Shown piece after piece: positions 1 to 8,301 of a stretch of 39,626 nt of DNA (position 1 is its first letter; every line of letters starts with the position of its first letter). Made by a program: the position numbers and the translations under genes. This DNA comes from Anaerolineales bacterium UBA2232 (GTDB taxonomy: Bacteria; Chloroflexota; Anaerolineae; UBA2200): the NCBI GenBank assembly GCA_002348045.1, contig DDYO01000134.1, positions 42,645 through 82,270 of the forward strand, given 5' to 3'. Below the pieces are notes generated by a model. It ran no database searches and was not told the DNA's origin. It saw nothing but the letters and a program-made list of their open reading frames with translations.

Positions 1-2047
1 GAAGGACGCCCCGGCTGGCACCTGGCGACAACTGGAAGCCGGTCTCACCACTAACCGAGAAAGCCCCAGGATCAGTGCGCACATCGGACACTACCAGGTC
101 CGCGCTTCCCGAGTTGCTAACTGTCACTTGGAGCTGCGCAGACTGGCCGAGAAGGACGTTACCAAAGTCGAGAATGGCTGGCTCGACACCGATGCTGGGA
201 ACCCCTGTGGCGACTCCGGTCAGTGGCACCGACAAAGAGGGCTGATCTGGGTCGTTGGAACGGATGGCGATGCTGGCTTGCTGCGGACCAGTGGTGACTG
301 GGGCGAATGCAACTGACAGGCTCCGCGAAGTACCTGCGGGCAGGCGAAAGACGGTCTCTCCACTGATCGAGAATGGCCCCGCAGCCAGCTCAATGGCGGT
401 CACGCTGAGCTCGGCGTTGCCAGTGTTCCGCACGGTGATAGTTTGGCTTGTCGTTGTTCGTACTGCAACCGAGCCAAAGTCCAATTGTGCCGGCTCTGCC
501 ACAATGTTAGGCGCCGGCGCGGCAGCCTCCCCTACCCCCACGGCGGCACAAGCGTTTTGTACGGCTGCGTACTTGGCTGTATCTGCTGGGAACAACTCCT
601 GACAGGCCTGAAGGAATGCCCGGCGGGCATCCACAAAACCTGAGGCGCCCTGCAGGTGATGTTTCAGTGCTCGGTACCATATGCTGGCCGCTGCCTCCCT
701 GCCTACCGGTGCTACGGAGATGCCATAGTGCGTCCCTCCTTCGCACATCAGATGGCCAGCTTTGTTCATAATGCCGCTGTTTACATGGACACGGTAGCTC
801 TGAGTGCCGCTGGTCACATACTTGCTATAGTGATCGGGCTGCCCATAGCGAGCCGGATCGGCCATGTCGCGAAGGGCGTCATTGGGTGTGTTGGGCGTGT
901 AGCAATCCTCGCCGAGGAACCAGTCTCGCCCTTCGACCAGCGCACCGAAAAAGTCCGAGTAGCTCTCGTTCAGAGCCCCTGATTCGTCTCGGTAATCCAG
1001 CCCACGGGGCCTACCATCAGACCAAGTGATGGCAAAGTAGGTCACGGCGTGTTGCCATTCATGGGCCACCACGTCGAGGGCATGGGCAAAGGGCCCGAAT
1101 CGCACGCCGTCGCCATTGCCGTAGACGATCTGTACCAGGCTAGGCAGAAACGCAGCATTGTTCTGGTCGCAGGTAAAGCCGTTGTTGACCCCGCTGTGCA
1201 CGGTGGAAACCATGCACCCGCCACGGCCGTCAAAGCTGTCCAGACCGAATTTTGCAAAGTAGTAGTCATAGACGGCTCCAGCGTTCCGATGGGCGCTTTG
1301 GGAGATGTCGTCTACCGGTTTACCTGGCACGGGGCCGCTTTCGCTGAGCCAGAGCGTGCCGGGCAAAAGCCGGCAGTTGTTCGTTGAAAACGTCTCGCGA
1401 TTGCGAGCGGTCTGGGTGTTGTCGTAGCTGAGCAGGATGGAGCCGTCGTGAGCATCGACAAAGTACACCCAATCCTGCAGATCAATGCGCCAGACCAGAA
1501 GCGCCCTGTCTACCAAGCTGCCACCCAAGGTCCGGTCATTGGCGATCAACAGGCGATGGGTGATGGGGGCCAAGTTCTTGTCATCGGCGTCCAGGTGAGC
1601 AAGGGCGCGCTGAATGGCATCTTCAGCCGACAGGGTTGGATTGGTCGAAATGTCAAAGTGGGGGCGATAGCGCCCCAGCACCTGGGTGATCTGACTCTGA
1701 GCGTCGACCGCGACGCTTAGTTCGCCATCTAGAACTTCGACACCCTCATAGATCTGGTAGAGGTGGACCGTGGTTCCCCGATCGTCGCTGATAACACGGC
1801 TGCGGGGAAACTCGGCGCGAGGGTCCTTGAGTTGGTAAAGGGCCCGGTACTGGGTGAGAAAGGCGAGGGCTGACTCTGGAGCCTGCTCCGCAATGGGTTT
1901 GGTGGCGCTAGGTAGGACCGGCCGGGAGAGAATGCCGTGGATGAACCTGGGAGTGCCGGTATCCTCATCCCATTCGATTTCCAGGTTGGGGTCCAGTCTC
2001 CGCAACTCCTCGAGGGCGGCAAGCTGGTCTGAGTCTGGCTTGACCAT
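1..2047 (-). CDS. M4 (thermolysin-family) metallopeptidase, C-terminus cut by window edge
   Basis: Zinc endopeptidase of the thermolysin family; about 682 codons are visible and the end lies beyond base 1. Residues ~40-185 look like the FTP and PepSY propeptide (HLYQIYEGVEV; WVYFVDAHDG). The catalytic domain follows with zinc motif HEWQH at 329-333, third ligand E361 in NESYSDFFG, and the active-site His in VHVNSGIMNKAGH. From ~510 there are ASH/choice-of-anchor-D type Ig-like repeats (PAQLDFGSVAV, then PAILDFGNVLL); the second is cut. ATG 2047 has AAGGAG at 2056-2061 and an in-frame TGA 18 bases upstream, so the protein cannot be longer at the N-terminus. It starts MVKPDSDQLAALEEL, with no signal peptide. 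That is odd for a family normally exported as a pre-pro-protein; cytoplasmic action or non-classical export are possible. Family assignment is firm, location is not. Confidence 0.9.
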   Translation of the reverse strand, partial: MVKPDSDQLAALEELRRLDPNLEIEWDEDTGTPRFIHGILSRPVLPSATKPIAEQAPESALAFLTQYRALYQLKDPRAEFPRSRVISDDRGTTVHLYQIYEGVEVLDGELSVAVDAQSQITQVLGRYRPHFDISTNPTLSAEDAIQRALAHLDADDKNLAPITHRLLIANDRTLGGSLVDRALLVWRIDLQDWVYFVDAHDGSILLSYDNTQTARNRETFSTNNCRLLPGTLWLSESGPVPGKPVDDISQSAHRNAGAVYDYYFAKFGLDSFDGRGGCMVSTVHSGVNNGFTCDQNNAAFLPSLVQIVYGNGDGVRFGPFAHALDVVAHEWQHAVTYFAITWSDGRPRGLDYRDESGALNESYSDFFGALVEGRDWFLGEDCYTPNTPNDALRDMADPARYGQPDHYSKYVTSGTQSYRVHVNSGIMNKAGHLMCEGGTHYGISVAPVGREAAASIWYRALKHHLQGASGFVDARRAFLQACQELFPADTAKYAAVQNACAAVGVGEAAAPAPNIVAEPAQLDFGSVAVRTTTSQTITVRNTGNAELSVTAIELAAGPFSISGETVFRLPAGTSRSLSVAFAPVTTGPQQASIAIRSNDPDQPSLSVPLTGVATGVPSIGVEPAILDFGNVLLGQSAQLQVTVSNSGSADLVVSDVRTDPGAFSVSGETGFQLSPGASRGVL

Positions 2048-2079
2048 TTTCCTCGCTCCTTCTCAGCCTCGGATGACCC

Positions 2080-2088
2080 ATTATACCA
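2080..2088 (-). promoter_or_regulatory. Extended -10 promoter of the M4 peptidase gene
   Basis: On the minus strand TGGTATAAT is a perfect extended -10 element, about 33 bases upstream of ATG 2047, with no good -35. It lies back-to-back with the xseA promoter. Confidence 0.6.
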
Positions 2089-2119
2089 GTGATTACCACA
2101 AAAATCCAGGCTTGCTGAT

Positions 2120-2148
2120 TTGTGGCTGACGTTGGCGTGCGGTATCAT
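2120..2148 (+). promoter_or_regulatory. Promoter of xseA, probably giving a leaderless mRNA
   Basis: TTGTGG at 2120-2125 and TATCAT at 2143-2148 with a 17-base spacer. The predicted +1 falls at about 2155, which is the G of the GTG start codon chosen for xseA. Confidence 0.5.
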
Positions 2149-2154
2149 CTCCCT

Positions 2155-3342
2155 GTGGATATCCTCACGGTGAGCCGCGTCACACGGCATATCAAAGAAC
2201 TTTTGGCAGATGACCCGGTATCGCAGGATGTGTGGGTGGAGGGAGAGGTCTCTAACCATGTCAGGTCTGCTGCTGGGCACGTGTATTTCACCCTGAAGGA
2301 CTCTCAGGCGCAGATCCGCTGCGTGCTTTGGCGTTCGCAGGTTGCTCAGCAGCGCCATTTGCCCCAGGATGGGGAGTCGGTTATTGTCCACGGTTACATC
2401 TCGGTCTACGAAGTCCAAGGGTCATACCAGCTCTATGCAGACGACATCCAGCCGCTTGGCATCGGTGCTCTCTTCGCTCAGTTTGAGGTTCTGAAGGCTG
2501 CACTGGAACGCGAGGGCTTTTTTGCTGCGGAGCGCAAGCGACCATTGCCTGCCTTTCCTTGCCGTATTGGGGTGGTGACCTCCTCGAAAGGCGCGGCGGT
2601 TCGGGACATTCTCCAGGTTCTTGCCAGACGGTATCCACTGGCTGAGGTCATCGTGGCTCCCACGCTGGTGCAAGGAGCAGAGGCTCCTCCCCAGATCGTT
2701 GCGGCCATCGAGGCGCTGAATGAGCACGGGAATGTCGATGTGATAATCGTCGCCCGCGGTGGGGGGGCGCCAGAGGAACTCTGGGCCTTTAACGATGAGC
2801 GGGTGGCACGGGCGATCTTTGCGTCAACGGTCCCGATTATCACCGGCGTGGGCCATGAGACCGATTACACGATCGCTGACTATGTTGCGGACTTGCGCGC
2901 ACCAACCCCGTCAGCTGCGGCTGAACTGGCTGTGCCAGATCAGGCGGCCCTGCGCGCGTATGTTCAGCAGACGATCCAGAGGATGGAACAGGGTGTTGGC
3001 CTGAACCTCAAAGGACAGCGCAACCGGGTAGGCTATGCCCTGTCGCGATTGTCAAGGGCGCATCCGGGTGCGATGATCAACCGATATCGCCAGACTCTGG
3101 ATGAGAGACACAGCCGTATCATCAGTATCCAGGGTCACCGACTGGCACTGATGAGGGAGCAGTTGCGGGGCACAAGCCTTCGGCTGCGTGCCCTGAACCC
3201 CAAGCTGATTCTGGAGCGCGGCTACGCGGTGGTCTCGCGCCAGGACACCGGAGAGGTCGTGAAACGCACAGGACAGGCCCCCTCTGGAACGCGCCTGGGA
3301 ATCCAGGTGAGCGATGGAGTTTTGAGTGGAGTGGTAGAATGA
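2155..3342 (+). CDS. xseA: Exodeoxyribonuclease VII large subunit
   Basis: Catalytic subunit of exonuclease VII, which degrades single-stranded DNA to oligonucleotides in repair. An N-terminal OB-fold (VWVEGEVSNH, YFTLKDSQAQIRCVLW) is followed by the catalytic domain with DVIIVARGGGAPEELWAFND, GVGHETDYTIAD and RAPTPSAAAELA, then a helical C-terminus. From this start the protein has 395 residues, somewhat shorter than the ~450 of E. coli or B. subtilis, but all core motifs are present. An earlier in-frame GTG at 2122 lies inside the -35 element, so GTG 2155 (VDILTVSRVTRHIKELL) is preferred; the family normally begins close to this VSxxxxxIKxLL helix. xseB follows 12 bases after the stop. Confidence 0.93.
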   Translation: MDILTVSRVTRHIKELLADDPVSQDVWVEGEVSNHVRSAAGHVYFTLKDSQAQIRCVLWRSQVAQQRHLPQDGESVIVHGYISVYEVQGSYQLYADDIQPLGIGALFAQFEVLKAALEREGFFAAERKRPLPAFPCRIGVVTSSKGAAVRDILQVLARRYPLAEVIVAPTLVQGAEAPPQIVAAIEALNEHGNVDVIIVARGGGAPEELWAFNDERVARAIFASTVPIITGVGHETDYTIADYVADLRAPTPSAAAELAVPDQAALRAYVQQTIQRMEQGVGLNLKGQRNRVGYALSRLSRAHPGAMINRYRQTLDERHSRIISIQGHRLALMREQLRGTSLRLRALNPKLILERGYAVVSRQDTGEVVKRTGQAPSGTRLGIQVSDGVLSGVVE

Positions 3343-3354
3343 AGGAGAAAACGG

Positions 3355-3591
3355 GTGCAGGACATCGACAAGCTCGGCTTTGAGCAGGCTTTTCAGCAAT
3401 TGGAGGAGGTAATCCGAGGGTTAGAGCAAGGTGACCTTCCGTTGGACGAGGCATTGAGCCTGTACGAACGTGGCATGCTGCTGGCACGCCTGTGTGCAGA
3501 CAAGCTTGATGCTGCGGAGCAGCAAGTGAGCCGTTTGGCTGGTGCGGTTGATGACCATGCTACGCTTGCGCCGTTTTCTCCGGAGGACTGA
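3355..3591 (+). CDS. xseB: Exodeoxyribonuclease VII small subunit
   Basis: 78-residue small subunit that binds the XseA C-terminal helices to make active exonuclease VII. Typical length and motifs: FEQAFQQLEEVIRGLEQGDLPLDEALSLYERGM, described here in two parts, FEQAFQQLEEVIRGLE then LPLDEALSLYERGM. It starts at GTG 3355 with AAGGAG about nine bases upstream. It follows xseA directly and its stop lies one base before the ATG of the next gene, so the genes are probably co-transcribed and translationally coupled. Confidence 0.92.
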   Translation: MQDIDKLGFEQAFQQLEEVIRGLEQGDLPLDEALSLYERGMLLARLCADKLDAAEQQVSRLAGAVDDHATLAPFSPED

Positions 3592-3592
3592 C

Positions 3593-4036
3593 ATGGAAGC
3601 GGGGGATCTCTTCCGCAACCAGACACTTCTGGCGGTTGCTGTCTCATGGCTCGTTGCTCAGACCCTAAAACCCATACTCTATCGGCTCACCAAGCGCCAA
3701 TGGGACTGGCGTTGGCTCATGAGTGCGGGCGGAATGCCCAGCTCCCACTCAGCGGCGGTTGCTTCTCTGGCTGTGGCGGTCGGCTTGCGAGAAGGGCTGG
3801 AGTCCTCTGCATTCGCTATCACCCTGGTGGTCGCCTCAGTGGTGATGTATGATGCCGCAGGAGTCCGGCGTGCGGCTAGCATCCAGGCACGGATTCTGAA
3901 TCAGATGTTGGAAGAGCTCTTTGCGGGTCATCCCATCGCCCACGAACGCCTGCGTGAACTGCTGGGCCATACGCCAATTGAAGTGCTTGTCGGCGCTGGA
4001 CTGGGCGTTGGGATCGGGTATCTCATAGCGCGCTGA
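3593..4036 (+). CDS. Divergent PAP2 family membrane protein (YuiD/DUF212 type)
   Basis: 147-residue membrane protein of the divergent PAP2 family, related to type-2 phosphatidic acid phosphatases; the physiological substrate is not established. Signature blocks: KPILYRLTKRQWDWRWLMSAG, GGMPSSHSAAVASLA (phosphatase-like SSH motif), MYDAAGVRRAAS and ELLGHTPIEVLVGAGLG, matching B. subtilis YuiD in order and length. Three or four hydrophobic segments are visible. The frame is open further upstream but ATG 3593 fits best, because it follows the xseB stop by one base and GGAGG lies just before it. Probably in one operon with xseAB and the PLP enzyme. Confidence 0.85.
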   Translation: MEAGDLFRNQTLLAVAVSWLVAQTLKPILYRLTKRQWDWRWLMSAGGMPSSHSAAVASLAVAVGLREGLESSAFAITLVVASVVMYDAAGVRRAASIQARILNQMLEELFAGHPIAHERLRELLGHTPIEVLVGAGLGVGIGYLIAR

Positions 4037-4108
4037 GATAAGTTGCCGCGAGTGGTCTACTGAAGGTTGAAAAGCACCTCCAATGGAGGAGGAAAGGGGA
4101 AACGGTCA

Positions 4109-5299
4109 ATGGCGAATGACAAGCTATCCTTCATCGACGAGCAGGTCGCAGGTCTGAAAGAGCAGAATCTGTTCATCAGCATCCGCACCATTGAGAGTCC
4201 TCAAGGCGGATGGCTGACCGTTGACGGGCAGCGGGTCCTGAATTTTAGCTCCAACAACTACCTCGGGTTTGCCAACGATCCTCGCTTGAAAGCCGCCGCC
4301 AAAGATGCAATTGACCGGTTTGGTGTTGGGCCCGCCGCGGTGCGTTCCATAGCGGGAACCCTGAGCCTACATCTGGACTTTGAGAGGCGGGTTGCCGCGT
4401 TCAAAGGCGTAGAAGATGCGCTACATGTACAGTCGGGCTTCTGCGCGAACCAGGCGGCAATCGCTCCGCTGATGGGCAAGGAGGACGTGATCTTCTCCGA
4501 CCGGCTCAATCACGCGTCCATCATTGATGGTTGTCGATTATCTTCGGCCAAAGTCATCGTCTACGAACACTGTGACCCCGCCGATGCTGAGCGCGTGATC
4601 CGCGAGAACCTCGAAAACTACCGCCGGGGAATGCTCATCACGGATGGCGTGTTCAGCATGGATGGAGATATCGCGCCCCTGGACAAGCTCTACGAAATCG
4701 CCGAGCGTTTTGGCCTGATCACTATGGTGGATGACGCTCATGGCGAAGGTGTGTTGGGTAGGAGCGGTCGGGGCATTGTCGACCACTTTGGCCTTCGCGG
4801 CAAGTTTGATCTGGAGATTGGCACGCTCTCCAAGGCTTTTGGCGTAGTTGGTGGGGTTATCGCCGGCAAGCATAGGATCGTAAACTACCTGCGCCAGAGG
4901 GGCAGGCCTTTCCTATTCTCCAGTGCTGCAACCGCGGCTGACACGGCTGCGTGCATCGCAGCGCTGGATGTCTTGGAGTCATCGGCGGACCTGGTGGAAA
5001 AGTTGTGGGAGAACACCCGCTACTTTAAGGTAGAGATGAAGCGGCTGGGCTTCAACCTGGGCCGGAGTGTCACGCCCATTACGCCAGTGATGTTAGGTGA
5101 GGCGGCTGTGGCCAAAGAGTTCTCTGATCGTCTGTTCGCCAACGGCGTTTTTGCCATGGCCATCGGCTATCCCACGGTGGCTAAAGGTGAGGCGCGCATC
5201 CGGGTCATGATCTCGGCAGCGCACAGTCGCCTGGATTTGGATCATGGCCTTGAGGCCTTTGCCAGAGTGGGGAAGGAACTCGGGGTTATCCCCAACTAG
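4109..5299 (+). CDS. PLP-dependent alpha-oxoamine synthase (Kbl/BioF type)
   Basis: 396-residue fold-type I PLP enzyme that condenses an amino acid with an acyl-CoA: 2-amino-3-ketobutyrate CoA ligase (glycine C-acetyltransferase) or 8-amino-7-oxononanoate synthase. Seen: NFSSNNYLGFANDPRL near the N-terminus, MVDDAHGEGVLGRSGRG, and the Schiff-base lysine at about K242 in GTLSKAFGVVGG. Length and spacing fit Kbl. No tdh (threonine dehydrogenase) or bio genes are nearby, so the substrate is open; Kbl-like is the safer call. ATG 4109 is preceded by a strong purine-rich GGAGGAGGAAAGGGG. A terminator follows at 5317. Confidence 0.85.
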   Translation: MANDKLSFIDEQVAGLKEQNLFISIRTIESPQGGWLTVDGQRVLNFSSNNYLGFANDPRLKAAAKDAIDRFGVGPAAVRSIAGTLSLHLDFERRVAAFKGVEDALHVQSGFCANQAAIAPLMGKEDVIFSDRLNHASIIDGCRLSSAKVIVYEHCDPADAERVIRENLENYRRGMLITDGVFSMDGDIAPLDKLYEIAERFGLITMVDDAHGEGVLGRSGRGIVDHFGLRGKFDLEIGTLSKAFGVVGGVIAGKHRIVNYLRQRGRPFLFSSAATAADTAACIAALDVLESSADLVEKLWENTRYFKVEMKRLGFNLGRSVTPITPVMLGEAAVAKEFSDRLFANGVFAMAIGYPTVAKGEARIRVMISAAHSRLDLDHGLEAFARVGKELGVIPN

Positions 5300-5316
5300 C
5301 ATCGGGGTTCATACAG

Positions 5317-5348
5317 AGAGCCCGCCTCGAGGCGGGCTCTTGTTTTGT
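5317..5348 (+). terminator. Intrinsic terminator after the xseA-Kbl operon
   Basis: A perfect 10-bp stem AGAGCCCGCC/GGCGGGCTCT with TCGA loop at 5317-5340, followed by TGTTTTG on the plus strand. There is no U-tract on the minus strand, so it mainly ends the plus-strand operon, although it also lies just past the convergent pfk stop. Confidence 0.75.
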
Positions 5349-5370
5349 GCCAGGTCTGGCCCATTCGCCT

Positions 5371-6576
5371 CTAAGCGAATGCCTTGGCCAGACGCACGTA
5401 CGGCGTAAAGTCCACGCCCAGCAGGGGCCGGGCATATGCAAGGAATGCCTCGGTAGGATAGTTGCCTTCGGCGTTCATGTACTCGCGTGGAAGCTTGTGT
5501 TCATGGTTGGCGACATCCTCCAGGTCGGCCAGCCCCAAAGAACAGTGATACTCTGGGCCCGGGTCCCGAACCAGAGTGATCAAACCTTGGTCTCGTCCGG
5601 CAAGGGCCTCCTTCACTGCTTGTTGACCAACCCGATAGGCCTCATCAAGGTCAAGGGGTGAGGCGGCGAGCATAAATGACCGCTGCAAATAGTTGGGCTT
5701 GTCTACGCGAGCCTGGAATCCCAGCTTGTCGCTGATGACCGCTGACAGAAACTCGGTGACGCCTCCCTTGCGGCGATGGCCAAATGCGTCTACATCGGCA
5801 GGTGCGTAGGCTTCGCCCATCGCCTTACCCGGGGCTTCTTCGGCACCTTCGCTGACGGCGATCACGGCGTAGCCGTACTCATCATAGCACCGCTGAATGT
5901 CCGTCAGCAGGCGCTCAATGGCTACGGGGTACTCTGGCACGTATACCAGGTGCGGTGGGTCGCCCGGTTCTTCACGGGCGAGTGCGGCCGCGGCAGTAAG
6001 CCAGCCAGCATTGCGACCCATAATCTCGATCAGTTTGATGGGGCTTTCAGCCGCCATGGATTCGGTATCACGTCCTGAATCCCTGACGCCGAGGGCCACG
6101 AATCGCGCCGCGCTGGGGTACCCGGGGCAGTGGTCGGTGACGGCAAGATCGTTATCCACGGTCTTGGGCACCGCAATGACGTGCAGTTCATAACCGGCTT
6201 CTGCCGCCATTTTGTGCAGCCGCAGGCTTGTGTCAGCCGAATCGTTGCCGCCGATGTAGTGCACGTAGCGGATATTGCGGCTGCGAATCACGTCCAAGAT
6301 GCGCTCATAGTCAGTGGGTTTGACCTTGTAGCGGGCGGTGCCCAGCGCGGCGCCAGGGGTATGGCGCAAGCCCTCAACCACTCCCAATGGCTGACGGCGG
6401 AGATCATAGAACTGGTCGGCTAGCAACCCCCTGATGCCACGGTGCATTCCAAGGATTTCGCCGATCTCATCGTGTCCCATCGCCTCCTGGATTACTCCAG
6501 CGAGGCTGCTGTTGATCACGCACGTCGGCCCGCCTGACTGACCAATGGCAAGGTTACCTTTTGTGCCCATCTTCAT
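5371..6576 (-). CDS. Phosphofructokinase, probably PPi-dependent
   Basis: 401-residue phosphofructokinase that phosphorylates fructose 6-phosphate. Seen: GQSGGPTCVIN at the N-terminus, IGGNDSADT at ~108-116 and PKTVDND at 137-143. ATP enzymes have GGDG and PGTIDND; a bulky acidic residue at the second position (GGND) and Lys before TxDND are hallmarks of pyrophosphate-using enzymes, where they close the adenine pocket and contact PPi. The catalytic Asp of TVDND is present. It is the last of three tightly packed minus-strand genes, 12 bases after the cupin stop. PPi use is inferred from motifs and could be tested biochemically. Confidence 0.88.
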   Translation of the reverse strand: MKMGTKGNLAIGQSGGPTCVINSSLAGVIQEAMGHDEIGEILGMHRGIRGLLADQFYDLRRQPLGVVEGLRHTPGAALGTARYKVKPTDYERILDVIRSRNIRYVHYIGGNDSADTSLRLHKMAAEAGYELHVIAVPKTVDNDLAVTDHCPGYPSAARFVALGVRDSGRDTESMAAESPIKLIEIMGRNAGWLTAAAALAREEPGDPPHLVYVPEYPVAIERLLTDIQRCYDEYGYAVIAVSEGAEEAPGKAMGEAYAPADVDAFGHRRKGGVTEFLSAVISDKLGFQARVDKPNYLQRSFMLAASPLDLDEAYRVGQQAVKEALAGRDQGLITLVRDPGPEYHCSLGLADLEDVANHEHKLPREYMNAEGNYPTEAFLAYARPLLGVDFTPYVRLAKAFA

Positions 6577-6588
6577 ACCTCGGATGTA

Positions 6589-6924
6589 TTAGAGATCTAC
6601 CTTGTCGCTAGGTAGGTAAGGATACTTGAGAAAGATCAGCTTGGCTGGTACGTTCCCGCTGTTGACAATCCTGTGGGGTTCAGGGGCTTCCAGTCTCATG
6701 GCGTCACCCGGCAGGAGGTCATGCTGGGCATCATCGACAAACAAACTCAGCTGGCCCTCAACCAGATAGAAGGTTTCTTCAACCTGTTGGTGATAGTGAC
6801 CTGCAAGGCATTCCCCCGGTAGCATGACAATCACGCCCCAATCCAAGTTGGGACCACGAAACAGGTATTTGACACCGCTCTGGCCGCTTCGGAACGGAAT
6901 CTCCGACTCCCGAACTTTTTGCAT
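6589..6924 (-). CDS. Small cupin-domain protein
   Basis: 111-residue single-domain cupin (Cupin_2 type). Motif 1 is GHYHQQVEETFYLVEG with two His and a Glu as likely metal ligands; motif 2 is PGDAMRLEAPEPHRIVN with the fourth ligand His. Small cupins of this kind are sugar-phosphate isomerases, dioxygenases or binding proteins, and the sequence alone does not decide. It sits between the alcohol dehydrogenase (18 bases upstream) and the phosphofructokinase (12 bases downstream), which makes carbohydrate or aldehyde metabolism the likeliest context. Confidence 0.82.
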   Translation of the reverse strand: MQKVRESEIPFRSGQSGVKYLFRGPNLDWGVIVMLPGECLAGHYHQQVEETFYLVEGQLSLFVDDAQHDLLPGDAMRLEAPEPHRIVNSGNVPAKLIFLKYPYLPSDKVDL

Positions 6925-6942
6925 GATGGGCCTCCCTGGAAA

Positions 6943-8085
6943 CTAAAGCGCTTTTTCGAGGATACTGACCAGATCCTCGGGGGTAAGGGGTTTTGGATTG
7001 CTCCTGGAGTTGGACGACTTGGCAGCGGCAGCCGCCATTTCCGGAAAATCCTCGCGTTTTGCCATCGCACCCAGGCGACTGGGGATGCCAATCTGCTCCA
7101 TGAGGGTGCGTACCGCCCGCACTCCCTCATTAGCTGCATCCAGGGGCGCGAGACCCCGTACGTCTAGCCCCAACAACTGGGCGACGGCGCCGTATTTGTC
7201 GGGCGCATAGGGAACGTTGAACTCCATGACATACGGCAGGAGCAGTCCACAAACTATGCCATGGGAAAGGTGATAGCGGTAACCCAGTGGTTGGGCGATG
7301 CCGTGCACTCCGCCGAGCCCGGAGTTGGGCAGTGACATACCAGCGAGAAGGCTTCCATAGAGCATATCCGCTCTGGCGTTGATGTCCGAACCGTTCTGAA
7401 AGGCGACGCGCAGGCTGCGTCCAACGAGCCGAATGCCTTCGGCGGCAAGTCCATCAGTGGGAGGCTGTGCGCCCAAACTGACGTAGCACTCGATGGCTTG
7501 ACACAAGGCATCTGCGCCGCTTGCCGCCGTAACCGCCGGTGGCATGGTGAGGCTGAGCTCGGGATCCATTATGGCGGTCACGGCGAACCAGAACGGGCTG
7601 CGGATGCTCAACTTGATCCCTTTGATGGGATCAGTGAGCACGGCGTTGTGGGTAACCTCAGCACCGGTGCCTGCAGTAGTGGGAACGCTGATGAAGGGGA
7701 GTCCTGGAGAGGTGATCGGCCGCCCGCCCTGATACTCCTGGGCTGATCCTTCCTGGGTGTAAAGCCCTGCGGTGGCCTTGGCCACGTCCATAGCGCTTCC
7801 TCCACCGATGCCGACGACAACCTGGGCCTGTCCTCGACGGGCGATGTCGCGGGCTTCCTCGACCATATCCAGGGTGGGCTCAGCCCCAGCGCCATCGTAG
7901 ACCATTGTGTCCAGATGGACAGCGTTCAGGAGACCAAGGGTCCGATCCAAGAGCCCCGAGCGTCGCACAGAGCCAGGGCCGCACACTAGTAGTACCTTTT
8001 GGCCATGGGCCTGCACAATCTCGGGAAGGGTGGCAAAGCAACCAATGCCCGTTACGATTTTGGTGGGTATATAGAACTGCGCCAT
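6943..8085 (-). CDS. Iron-type (class III) alcohol dehydrogenase with altered metal-site residues
   Basis: 380-residue NAD(P)-dependent dehydrogenase of the Fe-ADH family. N-terminal dinucleotide domain with GIGGGSAMDVAK (~93-103) and PTTAGTGAEVTH (~135-146); C-terminal helical metal domain. In E. coli FucO the metal ligands are D196, H200, H263 and H277. Here the equivalents are D192, Q196, H261 and H275, and the conserved His of the AHPLG motif is Q265. Two His-to-Gln changes mean metal choice or substrate may differ from the classical enzymes. ATG 8085 has AAAGGA upstream, so a longer open frame to 8121 is not needed. First gene of the adh-cupin-pfk operon. Confidence 0.88.
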   Translation of the reverse strand: MAQFYIPTKIVTGIGCFATLPEIVQAHGQKVLLVCGPGSVRRSGLLDRTLGLLNAVHLDTMVYDGAGAEPTLDMVEEARDIARRGQAQVVVGIGGGSAMDVAKATAGLYTQEGSAQEYQGGRPITSPGLPFISVPTTAGTGAEVTHNAVLTDPIKGIKLSIRSPFWFAVTAIMDPELSLTMPPAVTAASGADALCQAIECYVSLGAQPPTDGLAAEGIRLVGRSLRVAFQNGSDINARADMLYGSLLAGMSLPNSGLGGVHGIAQPLGYRYHLSHGIVCGLLLPYVMEFNVPYAPDKYGAVAQLLGLDVRGLAPLDAANEGVRAVRTLMEQIGIPSRLGAMAKREDFPEMAAAAAKSSNSRSNPKPLTPEDLVSILEKAL

Positions 8086-8130
8086 GTCGCCTGTCCTTTC
8101 GCGAAGCGGTGTGTGTGACACGAGTGCCTC

Positions 8131-8159
8131 ATTCTAGCACTCTTGGTGTCCAAACACAA
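8131..8159 (-). promoter_or_regulatory. Promoter of the adh-cupin-pfk operon
   Basis: On the minus strand TTGTGT (8159-8154), 17-base spacer, then TGC-TAGAAT with -10 at 8136-8131. It gives a leader of about 40 bases before ATG 8085 and is divergent from the infC promoter. Confidence 0.5.
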
Positions 8160-8208
8160 GGTACGGATACAGTGACACCATGGTGCTGAGCCTAAGGACG
8201 CGTTGAAC

Positions 8209-8237
8209 TTGACTAGAAGCGATAATTGTGCTAGACT
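8209..8237 (+). promoter_or_regulatory. Promoter of the infC-rpmI-rplT operon
   Basis: TTGACT at 8209-8214, exact 17-base spacer, TAGACT at 8232-8237; predicted start near 8244, leaving a leader of about 72 bases. I found no clear L20-binding mimic in that leader. Confidence 0.65.
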
Positions 8238-8301
8238 TGCCAATCGCATGGCAGAAAGCTGTGCTGAGCCGGCGCGGGCGCGAGCCCCCCTGTACAACAG
8301 C

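Noticed and set aside
1729..2418. Long minus-strand open frame overlapping xseA and the M4 gene start
   Set aside because: Its protein has no family resemblance; the M4 peptidase frame on the same strand and xseA on the other explain the region with clear motifs.
4076..4091. CCTCCAATGGAGG hairpin as a riboswitch masking the Kbl ribosome site
   Set aside because: Only a 5-bp stem with a 3-base loop, and most of the purine-rich ribosome site stays free.
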